A stretch of DNA of 64,000 nucleotides from Lichenihabitans psoromatis (GTDB lineage Bacteria > Pseudomonadota > Alphaproteobacteria > Rhizobiales > Beijerinckiaceae), in contig NZ_CP036515.1 in the NCBI RefSeq assembly GCF_004323635.1, positions 1,723,501 to 1,787,500 of the forward strand, written 5' to 3'. Made by a program: the position numbers and the translations under genes. Below are positions 63,302-64,000 of the stretch, piece by piece. Numbering within the stretch: position 1 is the first letter of the stretch; every line of letters begins with the position of its first letter. The notes beneath the pieces are model-generated. The model was given only the letters and a program-made list of their open reading frames with translations, ran no database searches and had not been told where the DNA came from.

Positions 63302-64000
63302 TAGACCCGCGGATCATTACCGATACATGGGCAAGCCGCGTCGGGCTCTTGGTTGTGGCGGCCGTAGCGCTTCTGGGCGTCATCGCTGTTGCGGTGTCGA
63401 TCGGCGAAATGAAGATCCCGCTGGGCACGACGCTCGGGGCCGTGAGCAACAAGTTGTTCGGGACCGCATTTCCGCTCAGCCCCATTCAAGAAGGCATCAT
63501 CTGGGATTATCGGTTCAGCCGCGCGCTGGTGGCAGCATCCTGCGGCGCGTCACTCGCGCTCTGCGGTGCGATTCTCCAGGCTCTGCTCCGCAATCCTCTG
63601 GCCGAGCCTTTCGTGCTGGGGATTTCGGCCGGCGCGTCCACCGGGGCCGTCGTGGTGCTGATCGTCGGCTTCGGCGGTGGCCTTCTTTCGTTGTCGGGCG
63701 GCGCGTTCCTCGGCGCCGTATTGGCCGTCATGCTCGTCGCGATCCTGGCGGCGGGCTCCGGCGGGGGCGGCGATCGAATTATCCTGGCCGGGGTCGCTGG
63801 ATCGCAGCTCTTCAATGCCCTCACGTCCTATATCGTCACCACCTCGGCGAGTGCCGAACAGGCGCGCGGCGTCATGTTCTGGCTCCTGGGCAGTCTCGGA
63901 GGCGTTCGCTGGCCGGATGTGTATCTGGCGGCTCCCGTCGCCGTGGCGGGCCTCATCATCTGCACCGTCCACGCACGCGCGCTCGATGCCTTCACGTTCG
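63298..64000 (+). CDS. FecCD/BtuC-type ABC permease (3' end beyond window)
   Basis: This is the first 234 codons of a BtuC-family inner-membrane permease. Helical segments and the family sequences DYRFSRALVAASCGASLALCGAILQALLRNPLAEPFVLGISAGAS and FWLLGSLGG-type motif are present. GTG 63298 overlaps the binding-protein stop as GTGA. It completes the uptake system with the BtuF-like protein; an ATPase gene is expected just downstream. Confidence 0.92.
   Translation, partial: MIDPRIITDTWASRVGLLVVAAVALLGVIAVAVSIGEMKIPLGTTLGAVSNKLFGTAFPLSPIQEGIIWDYRFSRALVAASCGASLALCGAILQALLRNPLAEPFVLGISAGASTGAVVVLIVGFGGGLLSLSGGAFLGAVLAVMLVAILAAGSGGGGDRIILAGVAGSQLFNALTSYIVTTSASAEQARGVMFWLLGSLGGVRWPDVYLAAPVAVAGLIICTVHARALDAFTF

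Overview
The window is a GC-rich chromosomal segment of an alphaproteobacterium, most likely a Hyphomicrobiales (Rhizobiales) member near Beijerinckiaceae/Methylobacteriaceae. This placement is inferred from the proA-nadD end of a housekeeping operon, a RibB with a decayed RibA domain, an alphaproteobacterial coxMSLDEFG order and general codon style. No rRNA, tRNA, CRISPR array or insertion sequence was recognised. Most genes lie on the minus strand in tight operons.

1-10.1 kb is mostly housekeeping: nadD (partial), proA, an aspartate aminotransferase, an oxidoreductase gene broken by one nonsense codon, a hydroxynitrile-lyase-like cupin, envelope proteins, an M48 protease split by a frameshift at an 8-base homopolymer, and ribB. 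10.5-18.8 kb holds the most unusual locus. Seven minus-strand genes (HD-fold protein, methyltransferase, Gfo/Idh/MocA oxidoreductase, YcaO, TIM-barrel isomerase, GT4 glycosyltransferase, PIG-L deacetylase) are chained, six of them by 4-nt stop/start overlaps. A zinc-ribbon metallo-beta-lactamase-fold gene converges on them. I recognise no described pathway with this gene set and treat it as a candidate new natural-product or cofactor pathway.

19.2-28.5 kb carries an M24 peptidase and an amide-responsive operon: AmiC-like sensor, AmiR-like ANTAR antiterminator, dipeptide-type ABC permeases, binding protein, formamidase/acetamidase and fused ATPases. It is preceded by a consensus promoter, two small hairpins and a strong intrinsic terminator just before the first start codon, the layout expected for ANTAR antitermination. 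28.6-37.4 kb is a form I aerobic CO dehydrogenase cluster, coxC-M-S-L-D-E-F-G, with 21-bp-spaced direct repeats upstream of coxM that fit a LytTR (CoxC) operator.

37.7-53.6 kb is a mixed accessory region: metallophosphoesterase, aldo/keto reductase, a catalase-like peroxidase coupled to cytochrome b561, a fasciclin protein, a haloperoxidase-like hydrolase, pyruvate oxidase, a sugar ABC importer, a lower-GC ATP-grasp/FAD-oxidoreductase pair that looks acquired, and a glycerophosphodiesterase. 53.8-64 kb is metal-centred: two NiCoT nickel/cobalt permeases (one behind a cobalamin riboswitch), a six-gene copper-handling cluster (DUF2946, PCuAC, PepSY, CopC, SCO, CopD), and a second cobalamin riboswitch driving a BtuF/BtuC-type uptake operon that runs off the end. 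Several modules share metal themes (Mo/Cu CODH, Cu chaperones, Co/B12 uptake), but functional links between them are inference.
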